The notes beneath the pieces were generated by a model. That model was given only the letters and a program-made list of their open reading frames with translations. It made no database searches and was not told the origin of the DNA. A program made the position numbers and the translations under genes. A stretch of DNA of 47,257 bases from Deltaproteobacteria bacterium (GTDB lineage: Bacteria > Myxococcota_A > UBA9160 > UBA6930), in the NCBI GenBank assembly GCA_029261775.1, contig JAJDAR010000298.1:1-47257 (forward strand), in the 5' to 3' direction. This document shows, one piece after another, positions 7,369 to 16,320 of the stretch. Numbering within the stretch: position 1 is the first letter of the stretch; each line of letters begins with the position of its first letter.

Positions 7369-9606
7369 GTGCTCGCCTCGATCTTCCGCTTCGCGATCCT
7401 GCCCTTGCTGGGCATCCTGTTCCTGCTCTTCGCGGCCGTCGTCTGGATCGGCGAGGGGTTGGGTGGAGAGCGGCACCCGCGCGGCCAGCTCGTCGAAGAG
7501 GCCCTCGATCCCGCGCAGGTGGCGCTCCGACGGGAGACCCGCGAGGCGGCGGGGCGCGCGCTCGGCGCGAGCCGCGACACGCAGATCCTGTTCGGCGATC
7601 TGCACGTGCACACGACCTACTCGGGCGACGCGTTCGCCTTCAGCCTGCCGATCTTCCAGGGGGAGGGCGTGCATCCCCCCGCGGACGCCTGCGACTTCGC
7701 CCGCTTCTGTGCCGACCTCGACTTCTGGAGCATCAACGATCACGCCGAGTCCATCACGCCGTGGCAATGGACCGAGACCAAACAGTCGATCCGCGAATGC
7801 AACGCCGTCGCAGGGGATCCGGCGAACCCCGACCTGGTCTCCTTCCTGGGCTGGGAGTGGACGCAATCGTCCATGCGCGGGCCGCGCACGCACTACGGCC
7901 ACAAGAACGTGGTGTTCCGCGACACGGAGGAAGAGCGCGTGCCCACGCGACCGATCGGGGCGGGCGCGGGGGGCCTGTTCGAGACGCCGCTCCCCGGCGC
8001 CGCCTGGGCGCTGCTGCGCTTCGGCATGACGCTCGGCGACCTCGACAACCTGCGCCCCTACCTCGACTTCCACCGCTTCACGCGGGACGCTCGGGCGCTG
8101 CCCCGCTGTCCGGCGGGCGTCCCGGTCCGCGACCTGCCCGTCGATTGCCTCGAGGGCGCCGAGACGCCGGAGCAGCTCTTCGACAAGCTCGACGATTGGG
8201 GCTTCCCGAGCTTCGTGGTCCCCCACGGCACGAGCTGGGGCATCCACGCGCCGGAGTTCGCGGATCTCTCCGAGCAGCTCGCGCCGGGCGGGCACGACCC
8301 GGCCCGGCAGAAGCTGTTCGAGGTCTACTCGGGGCACGGTGCGTCGGAGGTCCTGGCCTCCGTCAGCGAGACCGTCGCGAACGAGACGGGCCAGCCGGTC
8401 TGCGCGGAGCCGACCGACGCCTACCTGCCCTGCTGCTGGCAGGCCGGCGAGCTGATCCGGGCCCGCTGCGGAGATGCATCCCCGGAGATCTGCGAAGCGA
8501 GGGTCGAGCGCGCGCGCAAGCTCGCGCTCGAGGCGGTGATGCCCTACGGCGTCGTGCCCGACGCGCGGCCGGCCGAATGGCTCGACTGCGGGCAGCCCCG
8601 CGGCGCATTCATGGCGGCCTTCGAGTACCGACCGAAGATGAGCGCTCAGCACGGCCTTGCCTCGCGCGACCCGAGTGCAGGCCCGGAGGCCGGGGCCTTC
8701 CGCTTCGGGCTGATCGGATCGAGCGACAACCACAAGGCGCGCCCGGGCCCCGGCTACAAGGAGATCGGCCGGCGGGCCTTCGGTGACGCCTACGGCTTCC
8801 GGCGAGACTGGTACGACCGGCTCTCGGTGCCAGGTGAGCCCAGTCCGGAGCCCCAGCCGGGTGCGGGACTGCTGGGCGCGGGCTTCGAACGCGGCGCCTC
8901 CTTCTACTCCACGGCCGGGCTCGTGGCCGTGCACGCCGCGGGTCGCGACCGAGGCTCGATCTTCGACGCCCTGGGCGCACGTCATGCCTACGGAACCAGC
9001 GGTCCCCGCATCCTGCTGTGGTTCGACCTCGAGAACGGGCCGGATGGACCCGCCCCGATGGGCAGCGAAGTGCGGACGCGCCGCGCGCCGCGCTTCACGG
9101 TCCGCGCGAAGGGCGCGTTCGAGCAGCGGGCCGGGTGCCCCGACTCGGTCACGACCCGGGTGTCACCCGAACGGCTCGACCGTCTGTGCATGGGCGAGTG
9201 CCATCACCCTGGAGACACGCGCGTTCCCATCGAGCGGATCGAGGTCGTGCGGATCCGCCCGCAGGTCACCGGAGAAGAACCGATCGAGGAGCGGGTCGAT
9301 GACCCGTGGCGGGTCTTCGAGTGCCCCGCCGACGGAACCGGCTGCCGCATCGACTTCGAGGATCCCGAGTACGACGGCCAGCAGGAGTTCCTATACTACG
9401 TGCGCGCCCTGCAGACGCCGAGCGGCGCGGTCAATGGCGATCCGCTGCGTTGCGAGCGAGACGACGCCGGGCGTTGCCTCCGCGCGCGCCCCTGCCCGGC
9501 CTCCGGTCCGGACTTCGACCCGGACGACGAATGCCTGTCACCCGTCCGCGAGCGTGCCTGGTCGTCCCCGATCTGGCTGCGACCTCCGCTGGAGCGCGCT
9601 GGCTGA
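7369..9606 (+). CDS. DUF3604 (PHP-like metallohydrolase) protein with N-terminal membrane anchor
   Basis: GTG start; FGDLHVHTTYSGDAFAFSLPI..FWSINDHAE..GWEWTQ..HYGHKNVVFRDTEE; hydrophobic N-terminus. Confidence 0.88.
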   Translation: MLASIFRFAILPLLGILFLLFAAVVWIGEGLGGERHPRGQLVEEALDPAQVALRRETREAAGRALGASRDTQILFGDLHVHTTYSGDAFAFSLPIFQGEGVHPPADACDFARFCADLDFWSINDHAESITPWQWTETKQSIRECNAVAGDPANPDLVSFLGWEWTQSSMRGPRTHYGHKNVVFRDTEEERVPTRPIGAGAGGLFETPLPGAAWALLRFGMTLGDLDNLRPYLDFHRFTRDARALPRCPAGVPVRDLPVDCLEGAETPEQLFDKLDDWGFPSFVVPHGTSWGIHAPEFADLSEQLAPGGHDPARQKLFEVYSGHGASEVLASVSETVANETGQPVCAEPTDAYLPCCWQAGELIRARCGDASPEICEARVERARKLALEAVMPYGVVPDARPAEWLDCGQPRGAFMAAFEYRPKMSAQHGLASRDPSAGPEAGAFRFGLIGSSDNHKARPGPGYKEIGRRAFGDAYGFRRDWYDRLSVPGEPSPEPQPGAGLLGAGFERGASFYSTAGLVAVHAAGRDRGSIFDALGARHAYGTSGPRILLWFDLENGPDGPAPMGSEVRTRRAPRFTVRAKGAFEQRAGCPDSVTTRVSPERLDRLCMGECHHPGDTRVPIERIEVVRIRPQVTGEEPIEERVDDPWRVFECPADGTGCRIDFEDPEYDGQQEFLYYVRALQTPSGAVNGDPLRCERDDAGRCLRARPCPASGPDFDPDDECLSPVRERAWSSPIWLRPPLERAG

Positions 9607-9722
9607 GGCTTTCTCCACCCGGACCGCTCGCATGAAGTTCAGGTCCTGAGCTTATTCGGGTCCGTCGCCTTGAACTGCGTTCAGCAGGTCGAGAGACTCA
9701 GCCGCATTCAGGAGGACCCCCC

Positions 9723-10169
9723 ATGGGACTGTTCGATTTCGTGAAGGAAGCCGGCGAAGGCTTGATGAAGGAGCTGGGCCGCGGCTTCAAGGAAGATTCC
9801 GACGCGGTCACCGAGAAGGTCCAGGACCTCGGGCTCGCGGTGGACGGCCTCGCGGTCGAGGTCGATGGCGACAAGGCCATCGTCAAGGGCAAGGCGGGCA
9901 GCCAGGCGGAGGCCGAGAAGGCCGTGGTAGCCATCGGCAACACGCCCGGCATCGCCATGGTCGATGACCAGCTCGAGGTCTCGCAGCCCGCGCCGACCTC
10001 GCAGTACTACAAGGTCGTGTCCGGCGACTCGCTCTCGAAGATCGCCAAGAAGTTCTACGGCGATGCGAAGAAGTACACCGTCCTGTTCGAGGCCAACCAG
10101 CCGATGCTGAAGGACCCGGACAAGATCTATCCCGGCCAGGTGCTGCGCATCCCGCCGCAGGAAGGATGA
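9723..10169 (+). CDS. BON + LysM domain protein (YgaU/Kbp-like)
   Basis: MGLFDFVKEAGEGL..VEVDGDKAIVKGKAGSQAEAEKAVVAIGNTPGIAMVDDQL..YYKVVSGDSLSKIAKKFYGDAKKYTVLFEANQPMLKDPDKIYPGQVLRIP; AGGAGG RBS. Confidence 0.92.
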   Translation: MGLFDFVKEAGEGLMKELGRGFKEDSDAVTEKVQDLGLAVDGLAVEVDGDKAIVKGKAGSQAEAEKAVVAIGNTPGIAMVDDQLEVSQPAPTSQYYKVVSGDSLSKIAKKFYGDAKKYTVLFEANQPMLKDPDKIYPGQVLRIPPQEG

Positions 10170-10195
10170 GCGAACTCATGTCCAGGAGACCCCCG

Positions 10196-10612
10196 ATGAA
10201 GAACTCCGTTCTCGTGATCCTCGCCCTCGCCGTGACCCTCGGCCTCGGCTGCAGCCGTGACGATGCCGAGAAGGCTGCCGCCACGGCTCGGGAGAGTGCG
10301 GACGCCGCGGCCGAGGCCGCTCGCGAGACCGCCGACGCGGCGATCGACGTGGCGGCCCAGGCGGGCGACGCAGCCGAGACCGCCGCGGCGGATGCCGTCG
10401 AGGCGATGGAAGGCGCGGCCGACGACGCCGGCAAGGCGGTGAAGGAAGCGTCCGCGGGCATGGCCGCCGACGCGGTGGCCGCATGCCGCTCGCTCGCCGA
10501 GAAGGGCGCATGGGAGCAGGCGCTCGCGGTCTGCGAGAAGGCCCACGAGCTGCTGCCCGACGACCTCGGCATCGAGCACGCGCTGCAGCAGGCACAGGCC
10601 GCCGCCAAGTAG
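10196..10612 (+). CDS. Ala-rich helical lipoprotein with a C-terminal TPR-like hairpin
   Basis: Lipobox LGLGC; AGGAG 7 nt before ATG 10196 (alternative ATG 10166 overlaps lysM stop); ..ARESADAAAEAARETADAAIDVAAQAGDAAETAAADAVEAMEGAADDAGKAV.. Confidence 0.75.
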   Translation: MKNSVLVILALAVTLGLGCSRDDAEKAAATARESADAAAEAARETADAAIDVAAQAGDAAETAAADAVEAMEGAADDAGKAVKEASAGMAADAVAACRSLAEKGAWEQALAVCEKAHELLPDDLGIEHALQQAQAAAK

Positions 10613-10721
10613 GCAGGCGCAGGCCCCCGCCAAGCAACAACGGTCTCCGGGTCGCGGTCACGAGGCCGCGACCCGGGCTCGACCGGACTCCGTTTCGGCG
10701 GCTCCGACCGGCTGCCTGCCC

Positions 10722-10773
10722 GCTCAGCGCGGGTTGGCCAGCAGGACGCTCAACGTGGGTTGGCCAGCAGGAC
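10722..10773. repeat. 26-bp tandem duplication covering the last codons and stop of the thioesterase gene
   Basis: GCTCAGCGCGGGTTGGCCAGCAGGAC / GCTCAACGTGGGTTGGCCAGCAGGAC, 24/26 identical, directly abutting. Confidence 0.9.
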
Positions 10774-11541
10774 CTGGAGCGCGCGGCCGTAGCGGCCGCG
10801 CCGGTCGTACTGGCTGACCTCGGCGAGACCGATGCCGTCGCGATCGGCGACGATCTCGTGGCGGAAGCCGAACCACTCTCCCTCGGGCAAGCGCTCGAAG
10901 TAGAGCGTGGTGTCGGTGTTGATCAGCATCACCTCGCGCGCCGCAGACGCCGCGCTCATGGTGTGGAACGAGAGGCCGAAGGTCAGGTCCGAGACCGCCG
11001 CGGCGCGAAGCAGTGGCGTCGTGGGTTCGCCTTCGACCAGATCGAGCGGGCTCGTCAGCCAGGCAGCGGAGTCGGCGCCGGGGACCGGCCGGAGTTCGAG
11101 AGAGAGATGGAAGCCCGGCGGCATCTCACCGGCACGGCTCTCGGACATCATGCGCGCTCGGGGGAGACCCTCGGGCCCCGGCAGCGGCCGTTCCTCCTGG
11201 CTCGAGAAACGCGGGAGCCCCGGGCTCGCGGCCATCAGCACGGCGCCGGCCCGCGCAACGTCCCGCTCGCCGGCCGAGAGCGCGGCTTCGACGACGGCCA
11301 TGCGACGCCCACGCCGCACGAAGCCGGAGCGCAAGCGGAGGGGCTCCATCGGGACCGGGCCCAGCAGATCGATGGTGATGCGCGCGGGCACGAAGCCCGC
11401 GTCGGCGGCAGCCGCCGCCACCGCCCGGGTGAGCAGCGCGTTCACGGGTCCGCCGTGCTGGCTCTTCACGGACCAGGGACTGCCCGCCCATCGGGTCGGA
11501 GCGTAGACGTCCCCATCGCGCCGGTAGATCGCGTCGGCCAT
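10750..11541 (-). CDS. Acyl-CoA thioesterase family (double-hotdog)
   Basis: WSVKSQHGGPVNALLTRAV..PARITIDLLGPVPMEPLRLRSGFVRRGRRMAVVEAAL..NTDTTLYFERLPEGEWFGFRHEI. Confidence 0.85.
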   Translation of the reverse strand: MADAIYRRDGDVYAPTRWAGSPWSVKSQHGGPVNALLTRAVAAAAADAGFVPARITIDLLGPVPMEPLRLRSGFVRRGRRMAVVEAALSAGERDVARAGAVLMAASPGLPRFSSQEERPLPGPEGLPRARMMSESRAGEMPPGFHLSLELRPVPGADSAAWLTSPLDLVEGEPTTPLLRAAAVSDLTFGLSFHTMSAASAAREVMLINTDTTLYFERLPEGEWFGFRHEIVADRDGIGLAEVSQYDRRGRYGRALQVLLANPR

Positions 11542-11546
11542 CGGGC

Positions 11547-12725
11547 TCAGATCGAGAGGGGGATCGTGGCGTAGCCGCGCACGTGGGCCTGGTAGGTCCG
11601 CGTGCAGCCGGCCTCGTCGACCTCGTAGTCGGGGAAGCGCGCGGCGATCTCCTGGAGGGCGATCTTCGCTTCGAGGCGCGCCAGCGATTTGCCGATGCAG
11701 ACGTGCTGCCCGTAGCCGAAGTACAGCTGACGATCCGCCTTCCGGTGGATGTCGAAACGGTCCGGCTGTTCGTACTCGCGCGGATCGCGTCCCGCCGAAC
11801 CGGTCACGAGCGCGACCCGTGCGTCCTTCGGAATGACCACGCCGTGCAGCTCGACGTCGCGTTCCATCACGCGACCCTGGAACTGCGAGGGCGCGTCGTA
11901 GCGCAGCACCTCCTCGATCGCTCCGTCGAGCAGGCTCGGGTCGCACCAGAGCTCGCGACGCTGATCCGGATGCTTCCACAGGTACACGATGCAGTTGCCG
12001 ATCAGCTTCATCGTCGTCTCGTAGCCCGCGGCCGCCAGCAGGTTGACGAAGGAGCAGACCTCCCCGTCGGAGAGGCGCCGGCGGGTACCGTCGAGATCCT
12101 CGAACTCGCTCTGGGCGAGGACCGTGATCAGGTCCTCCTGGGGCTGCCGGCGACGCGCTTCGAGCAGCTCGATCATGCGCTGGCCGTTGCGGACCACGGC
12201 GGCCCCCGCGTCGGCCGGGGGGAGCCCCGTCTCGGGGTCGCGTTGCAGCATCTTGTCCACGCCCTCCCGGAACTCCTCGCGCATCTCCTTCGGAATGCCG
12301 AGCAACGCGCTGATCACGTCCATCGGCAACTTGTTGGAGAAGGCGTTCTGGATCTCGCCGCCTCCCTCTCCCACGAAGGCGTCGAGGTAGTGCTGCGCGA
12401 TGCCGCGGATCTCCTTCTCGAGGGCGGCGATCCGCCGGGGCGTGAACCCCTTCGAGACGAGCGTGCGGACGCGCACGTGGAGCGGCGGATCCATGCCGAT
12501 GATCGACATGATCGTGCCCGGCATCTGCCCGCGGTTCTCGAGGGTCGGTCCCAGCCGCGAGCTGTAGGTCTTCCAGTCCAGGGTCGCGTTCCACACGTCG
12601 TCGAAGCGGAAGATCGCGTAGAAGTCCATCTGCTCGTTGTAGGTGACGGGCTCCTCCTCCAGGAAGTAGCGATAGGTCGGGAAGGGATCCTCCTGGAGCT
12701 GGCGGGAGTAGGGGTCGTAGTTCAT
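11547..12725 (-). CDS. Cytochrome P450
   Basis: Heme motif FGYGQHVCIGKSLARLEAKIAL; AAGYETTMKLI (I-helix); PPLHVRVRTLVSKGFTPRRI. Confidence 0.95.
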   Translation of the reverse strand: MNYDPYSRQLQEDPFPTYRYFLEEEPVTYNEQMDFYAIFRFDDVWNATLDWKTYSSRLGPTLENRGQMPGTIMSIIGMDPPLHVRVRTLVSKGFTPRRIAALEKEIRGIAQHYLDAFVGEGGGEIQNAFSNKLPMDVISALLGIPKEMREEFREGVDKMLQRDPETGLPPADAGAAVVRNGQRMIELLEARRRQPQEDLITVLAQSEFEDLDGTRRRLSDGEVCSFVNLLAAAGYETTMKLIGNCIVYLWKHPDQRRELWCDPSLLDGAIEEVLRYDAPSQFQGRVMERDVELHGVVIPKDARVALVTGSAGRDPREYEQPDRFDIHRKADRQLYFGYGQHVCIGKSLARLEAKIALQEIAARFPDYEVDEAGCTRTYQAHVRGYATIPLSI

Positions 12726-12873
12726 GCGCTGCGGTCCTCGCTGGAGGGCGGATGTTCCCGTGGATCACCCCCGGTCGCAACGCGTGCGGGCGCGGACAGA
12801 CCCTCCGGAGCCGCTACCATGCGCGGCTTCCGGACCGGCACGAGGCAGGCCGCCGGAAGGAGAGGAGACGGGC

Positions 12874-13776
12874 ATGGGCAAGCTGGATGGACGCGTCGCG
12901 GTGATCACCGGCGGGGGCCGGGGCATCGGCGCCGCCGTCGCGCGGTGCTTCGCGGCCGAGGGGGCCTCGGTGCTGGTCAACGACCTGGGGGCGCCGATGG
13001 AGGGCGGCGGGACCGACGCCGGCCCCGCGCAGGAGGTCGCGGCGGAGATCAGCCGGGCCGGCGGCAAGGCGATCTCCGACGGCACGGACGTCACGGACTT
13101 CGACGCGGTCCAAAGGATGATCCAGCGGGCCGTGGACGAGTTCGGTCGGTTGGACATCCTGGTCAACGTCGCGGGCATCATCCGCGACGGCATGATCTTC
13201 AAGATGGAAGAGGCTCAGTGGGACGCGGTCATCGACGTCCACCTGAAGGGCACCTTCAACACGGTGCGGCACGCGTCGGCGTACTGGCGCGAGCACCGCG
13301 GCGGGCAGTACCGCATCATCAACTTCGTCTCGGGCTCGGGCCTGTACGGCTCACCGACCCAGCCGAACTACGCGGCCGCCAAGATGGGGATCGTCGGTCT
13401 CACCTTCTCCTGCGCGAACTCCCTGAACGGCTACGGCGTGACCTCCAACTGCATCGCCCCGATCGCCTTTACCCGCATGACGGAGAGCCTGCAGGGCAAG
13501 GCCACGGTGATGGACTACAGCCCGGACAACCCGCGGATCTCCGCGGAGAACGTGGTGCCGCCGGTGCTCTACCTCGCGATGGAGCAGAGCGATTGGATCA
13601 ACGGCAGGGTGATCGAGTCGGGCAACGGCAAGATCGGGCTGTTCTCGAACCCGGAGATGACCCGCCAGATCATGACCGACGGCTTGTGGGATGACGACGT
13701 CGCCATCACCGAGATGGAGACGGTGTTCCGAGAGGCCATCCACCAACCCAATCCCTTCGCCAAGCCGAAGAGCTGA
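12874..13776 (+). CDS. Short-chain dehydrogenase/reductase
   Basis: VAVITGGGRGIGAAVARCFAAEGASVLVNDLG; LVNVAGIIRDGMIFKM; YAAAKMGIVGLT. Confidence 0.93.
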   Translation: MGKLDGRVAVITGGGRGIGAAVARCFAAEGASVLVNDLGAPMEGGGTDAGPAQEVAAEISRAGGKAISDGTDVTDFDAVQRMIQRAVDEFGRLDILVNVAGIIRDGMIFKMEEAQWDAVIDVHLKGTFNTVRHASAYWREHRGGQYRIINFVSGSGLYGSPTQPNYAAAKMGIVGLTFSCANSLNGYGVTSNCIAPIAFTRMTESLQGKATVMDYSPDNPRISAENVVPPVLYLAMEQSDWINGRVIESGNGKIGLFSNPEMTRQIMTDGLWDDDVAITEMETVFREAIHQPNPFAKPKS

Positions 13777-13783
13777 GGTCCAC

Positions 13784-14581
13784 ATGAGCGAACGACACCC
13801 CGAGGGCGGCATCACCGTCGAGCAGCGCGGTCACCTGTGGCTGATGGGCATCGACCGCCCGGAGAAGCGCAATGGCCTCACGCCAAAGATGTGGGACGAG
13901 CTGCGCGAGGCCTACACGCGACTCGACGAGGACGAGGAGCTGCGGGTCGGCATCCTGTTCGGGCACGGCGAGCACTTCACGGCCGGGCTCGATCTTCCCA
14001 AGTGGCACGACCGGATGAAGCAGGCCGGCAACGCGCCTCGTGAGGCGAGCCGGGTCGATCCCTCCGCGCTCTCGGGACGCGCCTGCCGCAAGCCCATCCT
14101 CTGCGCGGTTCGCGGCATCACCTACACGGCGGGGATCGAGTACATGCTCGCCGCCGACATCGTCGTCGCCGCGGACGACTGCCGCTTCTCGCAGCTCGAG
14201 CCCAAGCGGGGGATCATGGCGACCGGCGGCGCGACGATCCGCTTCGTCGAGCGCGGCGGCTGGGGCAACGCCATGTATCACCTGCTGGTCGTCGACGAGT
14301 TCGACAGCCAGGAGGCGCTGCGCTGCGGCCTGGTGCAGGAGGTCGTGCCTGCAGGCACCGAGCTCGCGCGGGCCGAGGAGCTCGCGCTGAAGATCGCGGC
14401 GCTCGCGCCCATGGCGATCCAGGCGACCAAGGCGTCCTGCCGACTTTACGCCCTTGAGGGCCAGGCCGCGGCAGTCGCGGAGTTCCAGGAGGTCCAGCGC
14501 AAGCTCGCCAACAGCGAGGACGCAGCCGAGGGGGTGGCCTCCTTCGTCGAGCGCCGGGAGCCGATCTTCAAGGGACGCTGA
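13784..14581 (+). CDS. Enoyl-CoA hydratase/isomerase (crotonase) family
   Basis: GITVEQRGHLWLMGIDRPEKRNGLTPKMWDEL..HFTAGLDLPKW..GITYTAGIEYMLAADIVVAADDCRFSQLEPKRGI. Confidence 0.9.
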   Translation: MSERHPEGGITVEQRGHLWLMGIDRPEKRNGLTPKMWDELREAYTRLDEDEELRVGILFGHGEHFTAGLDLPKWHDRMKQAGNAPREASRVDPSALSGRACRKPILCAVRGITYTAGIEYMLAADIVVAADDCRFSQLEPKRGIMATGGATIRFVERGGWGNAMYHLLVVDEFDSQEALRCGLVQEVVPAGTELARAEELALKIAALAPMAIQATKASCRLYALEGQAAAVAEFQEVQRKLANSEDAAEGVASFVERREPIFKGR

Positions 14582-14599
14582 AGGCGCCGAAGCGCCTTC
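14580..14599 (+). terminator. GC stem-loop immediately 3' of the enoyl-CoA hydratase stop
   Basis: GAAGGCGC-CGAA-GCGCCTTC perfect 8-bp stem with CGAA tetraloop; no U-tract, so terminator role uncertain. Confidence 0.4.
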
Positions 14600-14640
14600 G
14601 CGGTAGGATGCGCGGACAGGACGTCGCGCGGAGGATGCAC

Positions 14641-15456
14641 ATGGGCGCTCTCTCGGAACGCATCGCAGTCGTGACCGGCGCCAGCCGCGGAGTCGGCAAG
14701 GGCATCGCGCGCGCGCTCGGCGAGCTCGGCTGCACCGTGTACGTGACGGGCCGGACGACGGGCCCGGGCGAGCGCACGATCGACACGACGGCACGGCTCG
14801 TCAGCGAGGCGGGCGGAGAGGGCCGGGCGATCCGCTGCGATCACGGCGACGACGGGCAGATCGAGGCGCTCTTCGCGGAGGTGAAGGAGCAGGCCGGTCG
14901 CATCGACCTGCTCGTCAACAACGTCTACAAGGTGCCGAACCCGCCTGCCTGGGGCGGCGGTTTCTGGGACCACCCGATCCAGATCTGGGACGACCAGGTC
15001 GGGATCGGACTGCGCGCCCACTACGTCGCCAGCTGGCATGCAGCGCCCCTGCTCTTCGAGAGCGGACCCGGCGCGGCGATCCTCAACGTCTCTTCGCCGG
15101 GCGGGCAGAGCTACCACTTCTCGAGCTCCTACGGCGCGGGCAAGGCCGGGCTCGACCGGCTCACGGCCGACATGGCCCGGGAGCTGCGCCCCAAGGAGAT
15201 CGCAGCGCTCGTGCTGTACCCGGGCATGGTCTCGACGGAGTTCATCGAGGACGCCGCCAAGGAGCAGGGGATGGACCTCTCGAAGGCCCAGACGCCGCTC
15301 TTCGTCGGGCGCACGGCCGCAGCCCTGCTCGCCTCCGAGGCGCTGATGCCGCGCACGGGGACCATCCAATGGGTGGAGGATCTCGCCGAGGAGTTCGACG
15401 TTCTCGACGAGAACGGGCAGCGCCCCCCGGGCTACCCCGCACGGCTGCGGAGCTGA
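14641..15456 (+). CDS. SDR family oxidoreductase (DHRS1-like)
   Basis: IAVVTGASRGVGKGIARALGELGCTVYVTGRT; LLVNNVYKVPNPPAWGGGFWDHPIQIWDD; SSSYGAGKAGLDRLTADMARELRP. Confidence 0.88.
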   Translation: MGALSERIAVVTGASRGVGKGIARALGELGCTVYVTGRTTGPGERTIDTTARLVSEAGGEGRAIRCDHGDDGQIEALFAEVKEQAGRIDLLVNNVYKVPNPPAWGGGFWDHPIQIWDDQVGIGLRAHYVASWHAAPLLFESGPGAAILNVSSPGGQSYHFSSSYGAGKAGLDRLTADMARELRPKEIAALVLYPGMVSTEFIEDAAKEQGMDLSKAQTPLFVGRTAAALLASEALMPRTGTIQWVEDLAEEFDVLDENGQRPPGYPARLRS

Positions 15457-15472
15457 GGCGGACGACCGGACC

Positions 15473-16258
15473 TTGGACGAGCGGTTGATCCGTCCCGGCG
15501 GGCCCAGGCTGCGCCCGATCGCGGACCCCACCGAGCCGGTCTACCACCGGCGCATCCGCCTGGTCTCCAGCGCGAACCGGGTCGTCGGCGACGTCGCCGA
15601 CGGGCCCCACCACTTCCGCGTGGTACTCGGTCACGACGGCACGCAGGTGACTTCGATCCACGGCGAAGCGGTGCGCCACCCCTGGACCACCTGCCCGGCC
15701 GCGGTCGGGGCACTCGACGCGCTCCTCGGAACACCTCTCGACGAGAGCAGCACGGCGGTGGGACGGCACGCCGATGCGACCCACCAGTGCACCCACCTGT
15801 TCGACCTGGCGGGGTTGGCCGTGGCCCAGGCAGCCCGCGGCGGTTCGGGCCGCGACTACCACTGCATCGTGCGGCAGGACTCCGCCGGCGACACCCTGGC
15901 GCAGTGCCTTCGAGACGGTCAGGTTGTGCTCGACTGGCGGATCCGCGACGGCGTGATCCTCGGACCGGGCCCCTGCGCGGAGGTCCCCCTGCAGCGGCGC
16001 TTCATCCAATGGGCGGGCGAGCACCTGTCGATGGAGCAGGCCGAGGCGGCGATCGTCCTGCGGCGCGCGTGGTTCGTCTCGCCGGTTCGCTTCATCGACG
16101 TCGAGCAGTGGGAGCGCGCCTCCGATCTCGGCAACGGCCCGGTGTGCTTCACCTTCCAGCCCGGCCGCGCCCAGACCGCCCTGCGGGTTCCCGGCTCCTA
16201 CCGCGACGTTGGAGGCGACGCCGGCGACGACCCCGAGTCCCTTCTCGAGCCGAGTTGA
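15473..16258 (+). CDS. DUF2889 family protein
   Basis: TTG start; VYHRRIRLVSSANRVVGDVADGPHHFRVVLGHDGTQVTSIHGEAVRHPWTTCPAAVGALDALLGTPL..HQCTHLFDLAGLA. Confidence 0.75.
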   Translation: MDERLIRPGGPRLRPIADPTEPVYHRRIRLVSSANRVVGDVADGPHHFRVVLGHDGTQVTSIHGEAVRHPWTTCPAAVGALDALLGTPLDESSTAVGRHADATHQCTHLFDLAGLAVAQAARGGSGRDYHCIVRQDSAGDTLAQCLRDGQVVLDWRIRDGVILGPGPCAEVPLQRRFIQWAGEHLSMEQAEAAIVLRRAWFVSPVRFIDVEQWERASDLGNGPVCFTFQPGRAQTALRVPGSYRDVGGDAGDDPESLLEPS

Positions 16259-16284
16259 CCGAGAGGCCCGACCCCTTCGTCAAC
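16253..16284. repeat. Palindromic intergenic element type A, copy 3 (contains stop codon of 15473..16258)
   Basis: AGTTGACCGAGAGGCCCGACCCCTTCGTCAAC; stop TGA at 16256-16258 lies in GTTGAC. Confidence 0.85.
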
Positions 16285-16320
16285 AACTTGAGAAAAAGGC
16301 CCGGCCCTTTCGTTGAGTCG
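16285..16320. repeat. Palindromic intergenic element type B, copy 3
   Basis: AACTTGAGAAAAAGGCCCGGCCCTTTCGTTGAGTCG abutting type A copy 3 and the next stop codon (16321). Confidence 0.8.
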
